64,000 bases of DNA from CAWUEX02 sp038148375 (GCA_038148375.1 JAYQVH010000004.1:158164-222163), one strand, 5' to 3'; positions 34,061 through 43,540 are shown, numbered from the stretch's first letter. The notes: a model not told the origin generated them from the sequence alone. Made by a program: numbers and translations.

Positions 34061-34840
34061 ATGCCCCGGTTCTCAGCAAACGTCTCTCACCTTTTTGCGG
34101 ATGTCCCGTTTCTGGACCGGTTCGCGGCGGCATCTGCGTGCGGCTTCAAGGGTGTCGAGTGCTTGTTTCCCTATGCAGACCCGGCCAGCGTGGTTGGCGA
34201 TAGAGTCGCCATGGCCGAAGTCAACATGACGATGTTCAACGCGCCACCGGGAAACTATGCCGCAGGTGAACGGGGCTTGGCCGCGCTGCCTGGCCGCCAG
34301 CAAGAGTTTCGCGACTCTTTCGAAGTCGCATTGAACTACGCCGAGTTGCTCGACTGTTCGCGTATTCACGTCCTTGCCGGCAAGGTGGCTGAGGATCAGT
34401 GGGACGAAGCCTTAGAGGTGTATTTCAACAACCTCGATGTCGCTGCCGAAATGGCCCGTGATGTCGATGTTACCGTGCTGATCGAGCCGATTGTGATGGA
34501 AGGGTATTTCCTTACGCGGCCAGACGATGCGGTGGAAGCTATCAATGAGGTCGGCGCGAAGAACCTGAAGATTCTCTACGACATCTATCAGGCGCAGCTG
34601 GGGCAGGGCGCCATAACGGACTTCTTGGAAACGCACCTCGACAAAATCGGCCACATTCAGATTGCCGGCGTGCCCGGACGCCATGAACCGGACCGGTCCG
34701 GCGAACTCAACTGGCCTTATTTATTCGATTTGCTCGACGCGCACGGCTATGGCGGCTGGGTCGGTGCCGAATACGACCCCCGATCGGGCACGCACCAGGG
34801 TCTCGGCTGGGCCAAAGACTGGGGCATAAAAGCCCCCTAA
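34061..34840 (+). CDS. hyi: Hydroxypyruvate isomerase family protein
   Basis: 259 residues forming a single AP-endonuclease-2-like TIM barrel. Landmarks include 'NVSHLFADVPFLDRFAAASACGFKGVE', the metal/catalytic glutamate region 'VLIEPI', 'YDIYQAQ', 'GHIQIAGVPGRHEPDRSGELN' and 'GAEYDPRSGTHQGLGW'. These fit Hyi/OtnI, interconverting hydroxypyruvate and tartronate semialdehyde (or 2-oxo-tetronate). No glyoxylate carboligase or tartronate reductase is adjacent. It converges with and overlaps the next gene by 4 bases. Confidence 0.9.
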   Translation: MPRFSANVSHLFADVPFLDRFAAASACGFKGVECLFPYADPASVVGDRVAMAEVNMTMFNAPPGNYAAGERGLAALPGRQQEFRDSFEVALNYAELLDCSRIHVLAGKVAEDQWDEALEVYFNNLDVAAEMARDVDVTVLIEPIVMEGYFLTRPDDAVEAINEVGAKNLKILYDIYQAQLGQGAITDFLETHLDKIGHIQIAGVPGRHEPDRSGELNWPYLFDLLDAHGYGGWVGAEYDPRSGTHQGLGWAKDWGIKAP

Positions 34841-36357
34841 TCGGTGACGTCCAGCTTATCGAAGGGTACGCCGTCGGCGATCACATCGTAGTAGCCGACA
34901 CGGCCCGCCACAGCGTCGAATGCCGGGCTCTGCCACATCAGAATCCCGGGCGGGTGATCGTGTTCATAGGCAAGGACGTCGCCAACGAGTCGGCGGCGTT
35001 CTTCTGCCGTGACCGCGTTCTCTGCGCGTTCGATCAACGGCATAATCTGAGGGTCGCAATAGTATGTCGGGGTCCACCGGCAGGACCGCGTGCGGTAGCC
35101 GTGCATGGGATCAAATCCGCTGGTGACCATTGAAAATGCAACGAAGGGGTCTGGCCAGCCGGTCTGGTACATGTATTCCAGGTACTTGGCGAAGGTTGTG
35201 CGCTGCAGTTCCATGGTGACACCGATCCGGCTTAAGTCGGCTGCAATCTGCTGATGGGCCTGGTCGTCATTCGACTGGCCGCCGACCATCAGAGTCACCA
35301 TCTTGAATCCGTCTTCGTAACCAGCTTCAGCCAAGAGCGCCTTGGCGCGCTCGGGATCATAGGGATAGGGGTCGATCTCAGGATCGTAGCCAAACGCCTG
35401 GGGATGCGCGATCTGCGCCGCTGGCTCGACGGCTCCGCCGAACATCACGTCGATGATCAACTGCGTATTAACCGCGTGGTTCAAGGCGCGGCGGACGCGG
35501 AGGTCGGTCAGCGGCGATGGCTTGCTCGTCACGAACTGAATGAACGCAACAGACGGATTTGCGTAGGAGATCAGCCGCCCGCCAACCGCAGAGACACTGG
35601 ACTCATCTTCCGGCGCCACGCTCATCGCCACATCGAGAGATCCGGATAGGATGCCCTGAAGGCGCGCCGCCTGATCGGCCATTTGAACAAGCGTGACCGA
35701 GTCCAGCTTGGGTGGCCGCCAGGACGTTGAATTGGCCTTTAGGTCGATCCGTCCGTCGCGCCAATTCTTGACCGTGAAGGGTCCTGAGCCGACAGGGTCG
35801 AGCGCGAATTGTTCCGCACCCAACGCCTCGAAATGCGATGGAGCGGGAATTCTCAGAAAATCCAAATGGATGGGAAGGATTGCGTTGGGCTCTCCGGTGA
35901 CAATCTCAACCGTATAGACATCGCGCGCGCGCACACCGATAACACCGATGCGGCTCAGATGCGTACCGATGGTCTCGCTGCGGCCAGCATCCGACAGCAG
36001 AAACTCGATGGCGGCCACCACGGCTGCGGCGTCGAATGGCTCGCCGTTTGAAAATGCGACGTCGCGGCGGAGGGTCAATAGCCATGTCTTGGCATCTTTC
36101 GCCTCCCAGGATGTCGCCAAGGCTGGTCCTGCGGCGCCGTTGGCACCGATGCGGGTCAAAGTGTCGAAAATGGCGTGAAGAGGTAAAGTGCCCGGCAGGC
36201 TGACATTCTGATGAGGATTGCCCCGTGTCGCAGGCAGGATGGGGCTGCCAATGGTGATCGACTTCTCGGCTAAGACAATGGTCCGGCCGTCAAACGCAAA
36301 AACGGCGCAGGCAACAAGGACGTTTATCGACAACCGGCACAGCGAATTCATAACCAT
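34837..36357 (-). CDS. ABC transporter substrate-binding protein, family 5 (orphan)
   Basis: 506 residues with a signal peptide (NVLVACAVFAF, then TIVLAEKS). The family-5 signatures are present: 'WLLTLRRDVAFSNGEPFDAAAVVAAIEF', 'DLRVRRALNHAVNTQLIID' and 'AKALLAEAGYEDGF'. It probably binds a peptide, opine or similar solute in the periplasm. No permease genes are adjacent, as with the other family-5 binding protein at 14.7 kb. Two in-frame Met codons at 36357 and 36351 leave the start uncertain by two residues. Confidence 0.92.
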   Translation of the reverse strand: MVMNSLCRLSINVLVACAVFAFDGRTIVLAEKSITIGSPILPATRGNPHQNVSLPGTLPLHAIFDTLTRIGANGAAGPALATSWEAKDAKTWLLTLRRDVAFSNGEPFDAAAVVAAIEFLLSDAGRSETIGTHLSRIGVIGVRARDVYTVEIVTGEPNAILPIHLDFLRIPAPSHFEALGAEQFALDPVGSGPFTVKNWRDGRIDLKANSTSWRPPKLDSVTLVQMADQAARLQGILSGSLDVAMSVAPEDESSVSAVGGRLISYANPSVAFIQFVTSKPSPLTDLRVRRALNHAVNTQLIIDVMFGGAVEPAAQIAHPQAFGYDPEIDPYPYDPERAKALLAEAGYEDGFKMVTLMVGGQSNDDQAHQQIAADLSRIGVTMELQRTTFAKYLEYMYQTGWPDPFVAFSMVTSGFDPMHGYRTRSCRWTPTYYCDPQIMPLIERAENAVTAEERRRLVGDVLAYEHDHPPGILMWQSPAFDAVAGRVGYYDVIADGVPFDKLDVTD

Positions 36358-36521
36358 GGCGAGATACTAACCCAGGACGCAGGGGCTTGGCACGTCCGGG
36401 CGAGGCGCATTTCTTAACAACGCTCGCAACACGAAATGAGGTCTATGCAATTCGGCGGTAGCGCAAGAATGTAGCGCACTTTAGACTGCGGCAAATTTTC
36501 ACGAGAGAGGGACGTAGGAAA

Positions 36522-37157
36522 ATGATCACACTTCTGGGTAAGGCAAATTCAAGGGCTTCGCGCAATATTTGGGCGCTGCTCGAGGCGGGCGCTGACTACC
36601 AGCACGATCCCATCGACTACCGCAAGGGGGAAGCCAAGACGGACGCATTCACGGCAATCAATCCGGGCGCCAAAATACCGGCATTGACGGACGGCGATGT
36701 CGCCATGTTCGAGAGCCTGGCCATGAACCTGTATATCGCGCAGACCTATGGCAAAGGATCGTTGTGGCCGGATGACAGCGCTGGTCAGGCGCTCTGTTTG
36801 CAGTGGACACTGTTCGCGGCAACGGAGTTGGAGCCGCCGAGCGTGTCACGCCTGATGGAATTTATCTTTAAGGCCGAACCCGACCGCGATCAGATAAAGA
36901 TTGATGCCGCCGCGGAACAGGCCAAACGTCCCATCGATACGCTTGAAGCAACACTAGCTGCCCGGAAGTTCTTGGCCGGTGACGCATTTACGATCGCCGA
37001 TCTGAATGTTGCATGTGTCGCCGACTATTTGTTGCGCACGGGTTTCGATTTTTCGCCCTGGCCGAAGACCAAAGCCTGGCTGGAGGGTTGTTTGGCCCGT
37101 GACGCCAATCAGAAAACCAACGATATCCGGGCGAAAGAAGCTGCTGCGGCGGCGTAA
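36522..37157 (+). CDS. Glutathione S-transferase family protein (copy 1)
   Basis: 211 residues: an N-terminal thioredoxin-like domain ('KANSRASRNIWALLEAG', cis-proline in 'GAKIPAL', glutathione-contact 'ESLAMNLYIA') and a C-terminal helical domain with 'FTIADLNVA'. It conjugates or transfers glutathione in the cytoplasm. The substrate is unknown. GAGAGGGACG precedes the ATG. It lies 25 bases upstream of a paralogue, so the two form a tandem pair. Confidence 0.94.
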   Translation: MITLLGKANSRASRNIWALLEAGADYQHDPIDYRKGEAKTDAFTAINPGAKIPALTDGDVAMFESLAMNLYIAQTYGKGSLWPDDSAGQALCLQWTLFAATELEPPSVSRLMEFIFKAEPDRDQIKIDAAAEQAKRPIDTLEATLAARKFLAGDAFTIADLNVACVADYLLRTGFDFSPWPKTKAWLEGCLARDANQKTNDIRAKEAAAAA

Positions 37158-37182
37158 GAGCGCGCATAGAGAGTTTAAGAAT

Positions 37183-37833
37183 ATGATTAAGCTATACGGC
37201 AGCATTGTTTCGCGTGCGACGCGTAACCTGTGGATGCTGGAAGAACTGGGTGTTGAGTATGAACATGTGTCCCTGGATTGGGCAAAGCAGGAAAACCGAT
37301 CACCCGAGTATTTGAAGATAAACCCAGCCGGGAAAGTACCCTTGCTGGTCGACGGCAACGCCGTGATGTCCGAATCTCTCGGCATTAACCTTTACCTTGC
37401 CCAGAAGTTTGAAGGCGGTTTGTGGCCGGAGGCCGACGCCGGCAGGGCTCTTTGTATTCAATGGTCGTTCTGGGCTGCGGCCGAACTGGAGCCGCTGGCC
37501 TACGGACGGTTGCGCGAATTCGTCTTCAAAAAGGAAGAGGAACGTGACGAGGCATTGGTCGATGATTTTGCGCAGCGAACGGGACCCCTCATGACATTGC
37601 TTGCACAAGCGTTGGCCGGCGGCGACTACCTTGTCGGAGACTCATTCTCGGTCGCGGACCTCAACGTCGCCTGCGTCATGGAATACCTTGACCGTTCCGA
37701 CTTCGATCTTCCGCCGTGGCCAATCGTCGCGGACTGGTATGCGCGCAGCTATGGCCGGCCGGCCAACACGAAGATTCAAAAACTTCGCGCGCCGGCGGCT
37801 GCCGCGATGATGAAGCAGTTAAGAGGCGAGTAG
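37183..37833 (+). CDS. Glutathione S-transferase family protein (copy 2)
   Basis: 216 residues from ATG 37183. The same architecture as its upstream neighbour, with 'SRATRNLWMLEELGVEYEHV', 'NPAGKVPLLVDG', 'ESLGINLYLAQ' and 'FSVADLNVACVMEYL'. Obvious similarity to copy 1 over the full length shows a tandem duplication that has since diverged. The frame extends upstream into copy 1, but only ATG 37183 starts the conserved fold. Confidence 0.93.
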   Translation: MIKLYGSIVSRATRNLWMLEELGVEYEHVSLDWAKQENRSPEYLKINPAGKVPLLVDGNAVMSESLGINLYLAQKFEGGLWPEADAGRALCIQWSFWAAAELEPLAYGRLREFVFKKEEERDEALVDDFAQRTGPLMTLLAQALAGGDYLVGDSFSVADLNVACVMEYLDRSDFDLPPWPIVADWYARSYGRPANTKIQKLRAPAAAAMMKQLRGE

Positions 37834-37838
37834 GGGGC

Positions 37839-38168
37839 TTAGGTTTCGCTCTGCTGGAACAGCGCAGGCACCTTTATTTTCGACTTTACCTTGCCAAGCG
37901 TCGTATTGACTGACTTTGTCAGGCGTTGGCGCAGCGGCTCTTTAGGACGCCGCACCCGCGGCTTGGGAATGCGGTAGTAGCTGCGGAAGGCGTCGCGGTC
38001 GGCTTCTTGTTCAAAGATGAGGACGTAGTTCTTCTTCGAGAGATCCTCTGCGGCCCCATCGACCTTTATCGTCCACTTTCCCCGCACATGCTTGCGCAGC
38101 CAATCCTCAATCGGTTGGATGCGTCCGCCGGTGGTGAAACGAACGGTAAATTTTGAAGAGGTCGTCAT
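37839..38168 (-). CDS. hypothetical small basic protein, 109 aa
   Basis: I do not recognise the family. The N-terminal 70 residues look like an alpha/beta domain ('KFTVRFTTGGRIQPIEDWLRKHV', 'YVLIFEQEADRDAFRSYYRIPKP'). The last 35 residues are strongly basic (RVRRPKEPLRQRLTK, KVKSKIKV), which would suit nucleic-acid or membrane contact. No signal peptide. Its Shine-Dalgarno AAGGG lies inside one arm of a 10-base inverted repeat, so translation may be structure-controlled. It converges with the GST gene. Confidence 0.75.
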   Translation of the reverse strand: MTTSSKFTVRFTTGGRIQPIEDWLRKHVRGKWTIKVDGAAEDLSKKNYVLIFEQEADRDAFRSYYRIPKPRVRRPKEPLRQRLTKSVNTTLGKVKSKIKVPALFQQSET

Positions 38169-38174
38169 ACCTTG

Positions 38175-38238
38175 CCCTTTTGCGTCACGAGGCTACGCCC
38201 CGGTTACGACTCGATGGCGATACCTTTGCGCAAAAGGG
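38175..38238 (-). promoter_or_regulatory. Inverted repeat enclosing the ribosome-binding site of the 109-aa protein
   Basis: CCCTTTTGCG at 38175-38184 pairs perfectly with CGCAAAAGGG at 38229-38238, with a 44-base loop. In the minus-strand mRNA the downstream arm contains the AAGGG Shine-Dalgarno, 6 bases before the AUG at 38168. Pairing would block translation. An RNA thermometer or leader switch is possible, and so is a coincidental repeat. Confidence 0.5.
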
Positions 38239-38365
38239 TTAATAAAATCCGACTCGGCTAGCTGGGCTAGAGTATTAGATCGCTTGAAAAACCTATGATT
38301 ACTGAGACTTTTATGATCCTTACGGTCGCGAAGCTGTGAGCGGCAGTGAGGGATTCTTATTCGAA

Positions 38366-39313
38366 CTAGGACGCCCCATAGTACAGCGTCACCACATGCC
38401 GCGCTTCGGCGAAAAACAGCCAACGCTCCAGGACGACGCCGACCAGCACGAGCGCGGCACCTGGCCATGCGATCCAAGCGAGATAGGGCATCGGCAATAG
38501 AGACGGCATCACGACGAATACAATTGCGGGCGCAACAAAAAGCAGATTGCGTGTCGCACGCCGCAACCTATCTGCATGCTTACGCGCGACTCGAAAACCC
38601 ATTTCCTTCAGCACGTAATTCTCTTCTGTGTGCGGCCACTCGATAGAGGTAATCGCACCATCATCTGAGCCGACAGCTGCGCCTGACATCGCCTCTGTCT
38701 CCCGGCAGGTTCCGGCCAACCTTGACCAGTATGCGTTTTTGACTATCGCCGCGCAAACCACCAGCGCCAGCGCGAGCCACTGGAACCGCACCGGATGAAA
38801 GCCAAACGAGCTGCTCACTGTGGTGATAACAATCAGACCTGTCAGCAGTCCGAGAATGAGATATCCGGCGATGGTCCAGTCGGTCGCCCACGCCGGAATC
38901 GGCTTAAGGGACCGGTAGATCATCGCTGTTGTGAACAAGGTCGCTGCCGCAGCGGTGGCGGTAGCGATTCCCGTCCAAGCCCAACCGCCAGACGCGGTCT
39001 CCAGACCGATCCAGGCGTATCCGAATGCGGCCGCCGGTCCGTACGTAACGATCGCCATAATGCCTTCACGGGACAGCCAAGATGAGCGCCACTGGCTGAG
39101 CGCGCGCCACGCCCGCTCGGGATGGCCGAGATGAAATGTGGAAGCGAGTAGGCCCGCCGTGACTAAACAGAGCGCCGGCGCGAGCAGAGCGACGCCAAGC
39201 CATCGATCCGCCGGCAGAATTCCGAATGCCAGCAAGATCGGCGAGAGCACGAGCACGCCGTATCCGGCACCGGATGCCGTGGTAAACAGGATGACTGATG
39301 CGGCTGGATGCAT
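38366..39313 (-). CDS. soeC: Membrane anchor subunit, DmsC/SoeC-like
   Basis: 315 residues with about eight transmembrane helices. The sequence carries the DmsC landmarks 'HPAASVILFTTASGAGYGVLV', 'STFHLGHPERAWRALSQWRSSWLSREG' and a C-terminal 'FFAEARHVVTLYYG'. It anchors the molybdoenzyme and iron-sulfur subunits to the cytoplasmic face of the membrane and passes electrons to quinone. It is the last gene of the operon, 9 bases after the iron-sulfur subunit gene. A DMSO-reductase anchor is the alternative reading. Confidence 0.85.
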   Translation of the reverse strand: MHPAASVILFTTASGAGYGVLVLSPILLAFGILPADRWLGVALLAPALCLVTAGLLASTFHLGHPERAWRALSQWRSSWLSREGIMAIVTYGPAAAFGYAWIGLETASGGWAWTGIATATAAAATLFTTAMIYRSLKPIPAWATDWTIAGYLILGLLTGLIVITTVSSSFGFHPVRFQWLALALVVCAAIVKNAYWSRLAGTCRETEAMSGAAVGSDDGAITSIEWPHTEENYVLKEMGFRVARKHADRLRRATRNLLFVAPAIVFVVMPSLLPMPYLAWIAWPGAALVLVGVVLERWLFFAEARHVVTLYYGAS

Positions 39314-39322
39314 GTTTTTTGG

Positions 39323-40069
39323 CTACCCTGCGCGCGTCAGCATGCGGTCGACCCACGCCAGCACGCCGGTCGCACCGGCTGTCTCGTCGAGTGGTGCTAG
39401 CGGCCCGGCTCCCGTTTGGTGATCAGCCTTCGCCCGCTGCGGCAAGTACTTATTCGTTGGCCGGTACCCCATCTCTGGCAGAAGGTCTTTGCCGCCGCGT
39501 TGGACTGCAAGCTGCGATACGGCGGAGTCAGGATCGCCGAGGTCTCCGAAATGGCGCGCGCCGGTGGGGCAGGTGAGTACGCAAGCCGGAACGCGATCCT
39601 CTTCGTCGAGGTTTTCATTGTAGATTCGGTCGACGCACAGCGTGCACTTTTTCATCACGCCTTCGGTTGCATCGTATTCACGGGCGCCGTAGGGACATGC
39701 CCACGAACAGAGTTTGCAGCCGATGCATTTGTCCTCGTTGACAAGCACAATGCCGTCCGCCGCGCGTTTGTATGATGCGCCGGTCGGGCAGACGGTGACA
39801 CAGGCTGCGTCTTCGCAGTGAAGGCAGGAGCGCGGAAAGTGCAACGTACGGCTGTCGCCGTCGGGTGTCGCCACTTCGTAGGTGTGCACGCGGTTGAACC
39901 AAACTCCGTCGGCGCCAGGACCGAAAGGCTGGACGTCCGTGAGCGGCGCCATGTGTCCGCCCGTGTTCCATTCTTTGCAATTGGTAACACAGGCCTGACA
40001 GCCGACGCAGGTGTCCAGGTCTATGACCAACCCGAGCTTGCGATCGGTCTTCTGAGGCAGGCAGGTCAT
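39323..40069 (-). CDS. soeB: Four-cluster 4Fe-4S ferredoxin subunit, DmsB/SoeB-like
   Basis: 248 residues with four cysteine clusters: 'DTCVGCQACVTNCKEW', 'CLHCEDAACVTVCPTG', 'KCIGCKLCSWACPYG' and 'KCTLCVDRI...ACVLTCPTG'. It relays electrons between the molybdenum subunit and the membrane anchor. It starts within the last codons of the catalytic gene (4-base overlap) and is followed 9 bases later by the anchor gene, the standard A-B-C order. Confidence 0.92.
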   Translation of the reverse strand: MTCLPQKTDRKLGLVIDLDTCVGCQACVTNCKEWNTGGHMAPLTDVQPFGPGADGVWFNRVHTYEVATPDGDSRTLHFPRSCLHCEDAACVTVCPTGASYKRAADGIVLVNEDKCIGCKLCSWACPYGAREYDATEGVMKKCTLCVDRIYNENLDEEDRVPACVLTCPTGARHFGDLGDPDSAVSQLAVQRGGKDLLPEMGYRPTNKYLPQRAKADHQTGAGPLAPLDETAGATGVLAWVDRMLTRAG

Positions 40070-42930
40070 TCGGCGCCTATCTTTGCGCGGAACGCACGGC
40101 CGTAGTCCAGCCGCGGCGGCCGTGGCGGCTGGCCCGGCGGTGGAGATATCGCTTCAAGCTGCGGCGCAGCCTCGTGGGCTTCGCTGGCCTGCGCTTTTAC
40201 GACCCGCACTCTGAGGTCGAACCACGCCGCCTGTCCCGTAACCGGGTCGGAATTCGAAAGTGCGCCATCCGAGCGTTTTTCGGGAATCACATGGTTGAGC
40301 AGAAAGCCTTTCGTGACTTCGGGCACTTCGCCGTCAAGTCCCCAGGCGCCGGCACGTTTTCCGATGGCATTCCACGTCCATACCGTGTCTTTGTTGACAC
40401 CATCCACAAGGCGCACCTGACCTTTTACGCGGCCATGCCGGGATTCCACCCATACCCAGTCGTCGTCACTGACTTCCAATTGTGTTGCGGTATCGCGATG
40501 CATGAACAGTCGGTTCTGGGCTGTGATCTGGCGTAACCAGGCATTTTGCGAGCCCCATGAGTGGTAGTGGTGCATTGGCCGCTGGGTTAGCGCGTGCAAC
40601 GGATAGCGCAATGTATCGGTTTTGCTATCCTCAAACGGCGGATACCAGTTGGGTAAGGGGTCGAACGCACGCTGGACTTGATCCCGCAAATTATCCGGCG
40701 GTTGATGTGAACCGTGGCCGCGTGCCGCATTGCGGAACGATTGTACGGGTTCGGAGTAAAGCTGCAGCACGATCTGCTCAGCCTTTGCCAAGAAGCCCAT
40801 GGAAACGGCCCAATCCAAGTAGTCCCGATTGGCCATTTTGTAGTAGCGCGCCGACGCCGGAATCTCCTCGTGCCAGAAGCACCCGTTTTCGATGTAACGG
40901 TCGAGTTGCTCCGGGTTGACGTCTCCCTTGCCCGAACGTGCCCCATCCGCGCCGCGCCAGCCCGCCAAGGGCCCTACACCCGGCGTGCGCTGGTGATAGA
41001 CAATGTAGTCCGCATAACCGCCCGGATACGTCGGGCTGCCGTCGTCGTTTACCATGCCGGGCAGGCCGAGCCGGGCGCCGAGGTCAAGCAGGACCGATTG
41101 GAACGGGCGGACATCGCGGTCCGGCTCCACCACCGGCTGGCGTATGGCGTCGCCCGCTCCGTTCGCTTCGCCAATCGGCCGGTCGAGCAGGGAAATGCAA
41201 TCCCATCGCTCCAAGTAGGTCGTGTCAGGCAGGATTAGATCGGCGTAAGCGATTGTCTCCGAGGCGTAGGCATCGCTGTAAATGATATGTGGAATCTTAT
41301 AATCACCTGATTCCGGGTCGATTGCGGTCAGCGCGTCCAGCGTGCCCTGGATATCCATGGAAGAATTCCAAGCCATGTTGGCCATGTATAAGAACAGCGT
41401 GTCGATCGGGTAAGGATATCCAGCGGACGCGTTGGCGATGACGCGATGCATCGCGCCGTGAGCCGACATCGGGCTCTCCCAGGTGAACGCCTTATCGATG
41501 CGCACCGGCGTGCCGTCGTCCTCATACAGCAAATCCGCCGGTGATTCCGGAAACCCGAGAGGCATGCCGCCGAGAGGCGTGTTCGGTTGAGTTCTCTTTC
41601 CGCTTGGCGTTGGTCCGGGCGGTACTGGTTTGGGGTACGGCGGCTTATATCGAAAGCTGCCCGGGGTATCGACCGCGCCGATGAGCATCTGCAGGAGGTG
41701 TAGCGCCCGGCACGATTGGAAGCCGTTACTGTGGGCCGATATCCCGCGCATTGCGTGCATCGCCACCGGTCGCCCGGTCATTGTTTCAAGTTGGCGGCCG
41801 TGAGTGTCTGTCCAGGAAACAGGCAGGGAAACCGCGTGATTGAATGCAGCGTCCGCGATCTCGGCCGCGATACGGCGAATGGTTGCGGCAGAAATTCCGC
41901 AGCGGTCTGCGACGGAGTCCGGAGAATAGGCAGAGTCGGAGTAGCGCTCGGCGATGAGTTTAAACACTGGAACAGCGGTTGCGCCTTCAATCTGGTGTTC
42001 GTTGGCCAGATCTGGTTGATCGGCGTCGCGGTATGGAGTCGGGCTGTCGCGAGAGGCGTCCCAAACCATCGGACGTCCGGTATCGTCGCGTACGAACATG
42101 CCGTCGTCTGCTGTTCCAGGAGCATGGCGCACCAGCCAGCTGGCGTTGGTAAACCGAACGAGGTAGTCGAGGTCAATTTTCCCCGCCAGCAGCAACTCAT
42201 GGACGAGGGCAAGGACGAACAATCCGTCCGTTCCAGGGCGTATGCCAAGCCATTCATCGGCAATAGCAGCGTACCCCGTGCGGGCAGGATTGATAGAGAT
42301 AATCTTGGCGCCGCGCTCTTTCAGTTTCCCCAAACCGATTTTGATCGGGTTTGAATCGTGGTCTTCAGCGACACCGAACATCAAAAAAACGCGGGCATGT
42401 TCCCAGTCGGGCTCGCCGAATTCCCAGAACGAACCGCCGATGGAATAGAGGCCGCCCGCTGCCATATTGACGGAACAGAAACCGCCGTGGGCTGCGTAAT
42501 TCGGGGTGCCGAATTGCTTGGCCCACCACCCGGTCAACGACTGGCTTTGGTCGCGCCCGGTGAAAAAGGCGAGTTTCTTAGGATCGGTTGCGCGTATGTT
42601 TGACAGCCAGTCAGCAGCCGTGCGGAGGGCCTCATCCCACTCGATTTCCTCGTATTCGCCAGCGCCGCGCGGACCGACCCGCTTGAGTGGCTTGCGCAGC
42701 CGCGCCGGCGACAGGTGATTCATGATGCCAGCCGCACCCTTCCCGCACAGAACACCCTTATTAACGGGATGATTTCTGTTCCCTTGAATGTATCGAACCT
42801 GCCCGTTTTTAAGGAATACCCGTATGCCGCAGCGGCAGGCGCACATGTAGCAGGTTGTGGTCTTAACGTCGTCCGCCACAGCCGGGGATGTGTCGACACC
42901 ATCATTCTCCGCAGGGGCGGGAAAGGACAT
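40066..42930 (-). CDS. soeA: Molybdopterin oxidoreductase catalytic subunit, SoeA-like sulfite dehydrogenase
   Basis: 954 residues. The N-terminal [4Fe-4S] motif has C27, C30, C34 and C61 ('TTCYMCACRCGIRVF' ... 'GVLCGKGAAGI'), followed by the bis-MGD domains of the DMSO reductase family. There is no Tat leader, so the enzyme should be cytoplasmic. That, with the DmsB/DmsC-like partners and the rhodanese gene upstream, points to SoeABC, which oxidises sulfite to sulfate at the inner face of the membrane. Tetrathionate, polysulfide or DMSO-type activity cannot be excluded. AGAATTTTC with GGAG lies upstream of the ATG. Confidence 0.87.
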   Translation of the reverse strand: MSFPAPAENDGVDTSPAVADDVKTTTCYMCACRCGIRVFLKNGQVRYIQGNRNHPVNKGVLCGKGAAGIMNHLSPARLRKPLKRVGPRGAGEYEEIEWDEALRTAADWLSNIRATDPKKLAFFTGRDQSQSLTGWWAKQFGTPNYAAHGGFCSVNMAAGGLYSIGGSFWEFGEPDWEHARVFLMFGVAEDHDSNPIKIGLGKLKERGAKIISINPARTGYAAIADEWLGIRPGTDGLFVLALVHELLLAGKIDLDYLVRFTNASWLVRHAPGTADDGMFVRDDTGRPMVWDASRDSPTPYRDADQPDLANEHQIEGATAVPVFKLIAERYSDSAYSPDSVADRCGISAATIRRIAAEIADAAFNHAVSLPVSWTDTHGRQLETMTGRPVAMHAMRGISAHSNGFQSCRALHLLQMLIGAVDTPGSFRYKPPYPKPVPPGPTPSGKRTQPNTPLGGMPLGFPESPADLLYEDDGTPVRIDKAFTWESPMSAHGAMHRVIANASAGYPYPIDTLFLYMANMAWNSSMDIQGTLDALTAIDPESGDYKIPHIIYSDAYASETIAYADLILPDTTYLERWDCISLLDRPIGEANGAGDAIRQPVVEPDRDVRPFQSVLLDLGARLGLPGMVNDDGSPTYPGGYADYIVYHQRTPGVGPLAGWRGADGARSGKGDVNPEQLDRYIENGCFWHEEIPASARYYKMANRDYLDWAVSMGFLAKAEQIVLQLYSEPVQSFRNAARGHGSHQPPDNLRDQVQRAFDPLPNWYPPFEDSKTDTLRYPLHALTQRPMHHYHSWGSQNAWLRQITAQNRLFMHRDTATQLEVSDDDWVWVESRHGRVKGQVRLVDGVNKDTVWTWNAIGKRAGAWGLDGEVPEVTKGFLLNHVIPEKRSDGALSNSDPVTGQAAWFDLRVRVVKAQASEAHEAAPQLEAISPPPGQPPRPPRLDYGRAFRAKIGAE

Positions 42931-43009
42931 GAAAATTCTCCAAGGCCGTCCTTCTGTAAAACGACAGCCTAAAAATGTGTTCTATTGGGGAATTTAACGG
43001 GTCAGAGGC

Positions 43010-43525
43010 TCAGGTCAAACGGTCGATTTCCGCCGCGGGCAAACTGCCAGGAACAATGGTGACGGGAATGCCAAGTTGGCCGGCATATTTTCCCGTAACG
43101 GCCTCGACAAGCGGGCCAGGTTTCTCGCCCGGAGCGGAGCCCAGGATCAAAATAGAAATTTCCGGGTGTTCTTTTACCAGCGCAAACAATTCCTCCCGCT
43201 GGTTTCCTTTGCGTATGTATTGAGCAGGCTTTGATCCGGCATCGCGTTCAATTTGCCCACTATAACGGCTCAGTGCGTCACGGGCTTGCTGTTCCGCTTC
43301 CTCCTCCATCAGGTTGCCGACGAAATGCCAATGTTGGAAGTCTTTGCCGGTTTCCGTGTCGATGACATAAAGAAGGGCAACTTGACCGCCGGTATGACGG
43401 GCCCGGTTGCAGGCGTAACGAATGACACTGGCGAGTTCTTCAGAATCGTCAATAACGACCAGGAAAACTCGGTCCCGCTCGCGGCCGATCAGTTCGGGGT
43501 CATGACGTATCGCTACAGCGTTCAT
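43010..43525 (-). CDS. Universal stress protein (UspA) family
   Basis: 171 residues, a single Usp domain: 'DRVFLVVIDDSEELASVIRYACNRARHTGGQVALLYVID' landmark, and a C-terminal 'ILGSAPGEKPGPLVEAVTGKYAGQLGIPVTIVPG' where the ATP-binding G-2x-G-9x-G(S/T) motif is only loosely kept. It lies between the rhodanese gene (15 bases upstream) and soeA (79 bases downstream) on the same strand, so it is likely co-expressed with the sulfite dehydrogenase. Confidence 0.85.
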   Translation of the reverse strand: MNAVAIRHDPELIGRERDRVFLVVIDDSEELASVIRYACNRARHTGGQVALLYVIDTETGKDFQHWHFVGNLMEEEAEQQARDALSRYSGQIERDAGSKPAQYIRKGNQREELFALVKEHPEISILILGSAPGEKPGPLVEAVTGKYAGQLGIPVTIVPGSLPAAEIDRLT

Positions 43526-43540
43526 CGCTGGCTCCGCGCT

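Noticed and set aside
40066..42930. Assignment as respiratory DMSO reductase
   Set aside because: The catalytic subunit has no Tat leader and follows a rhodanese gene, which fits a cytoplasmic sulfite dehydrogenase better, though not conclusively.
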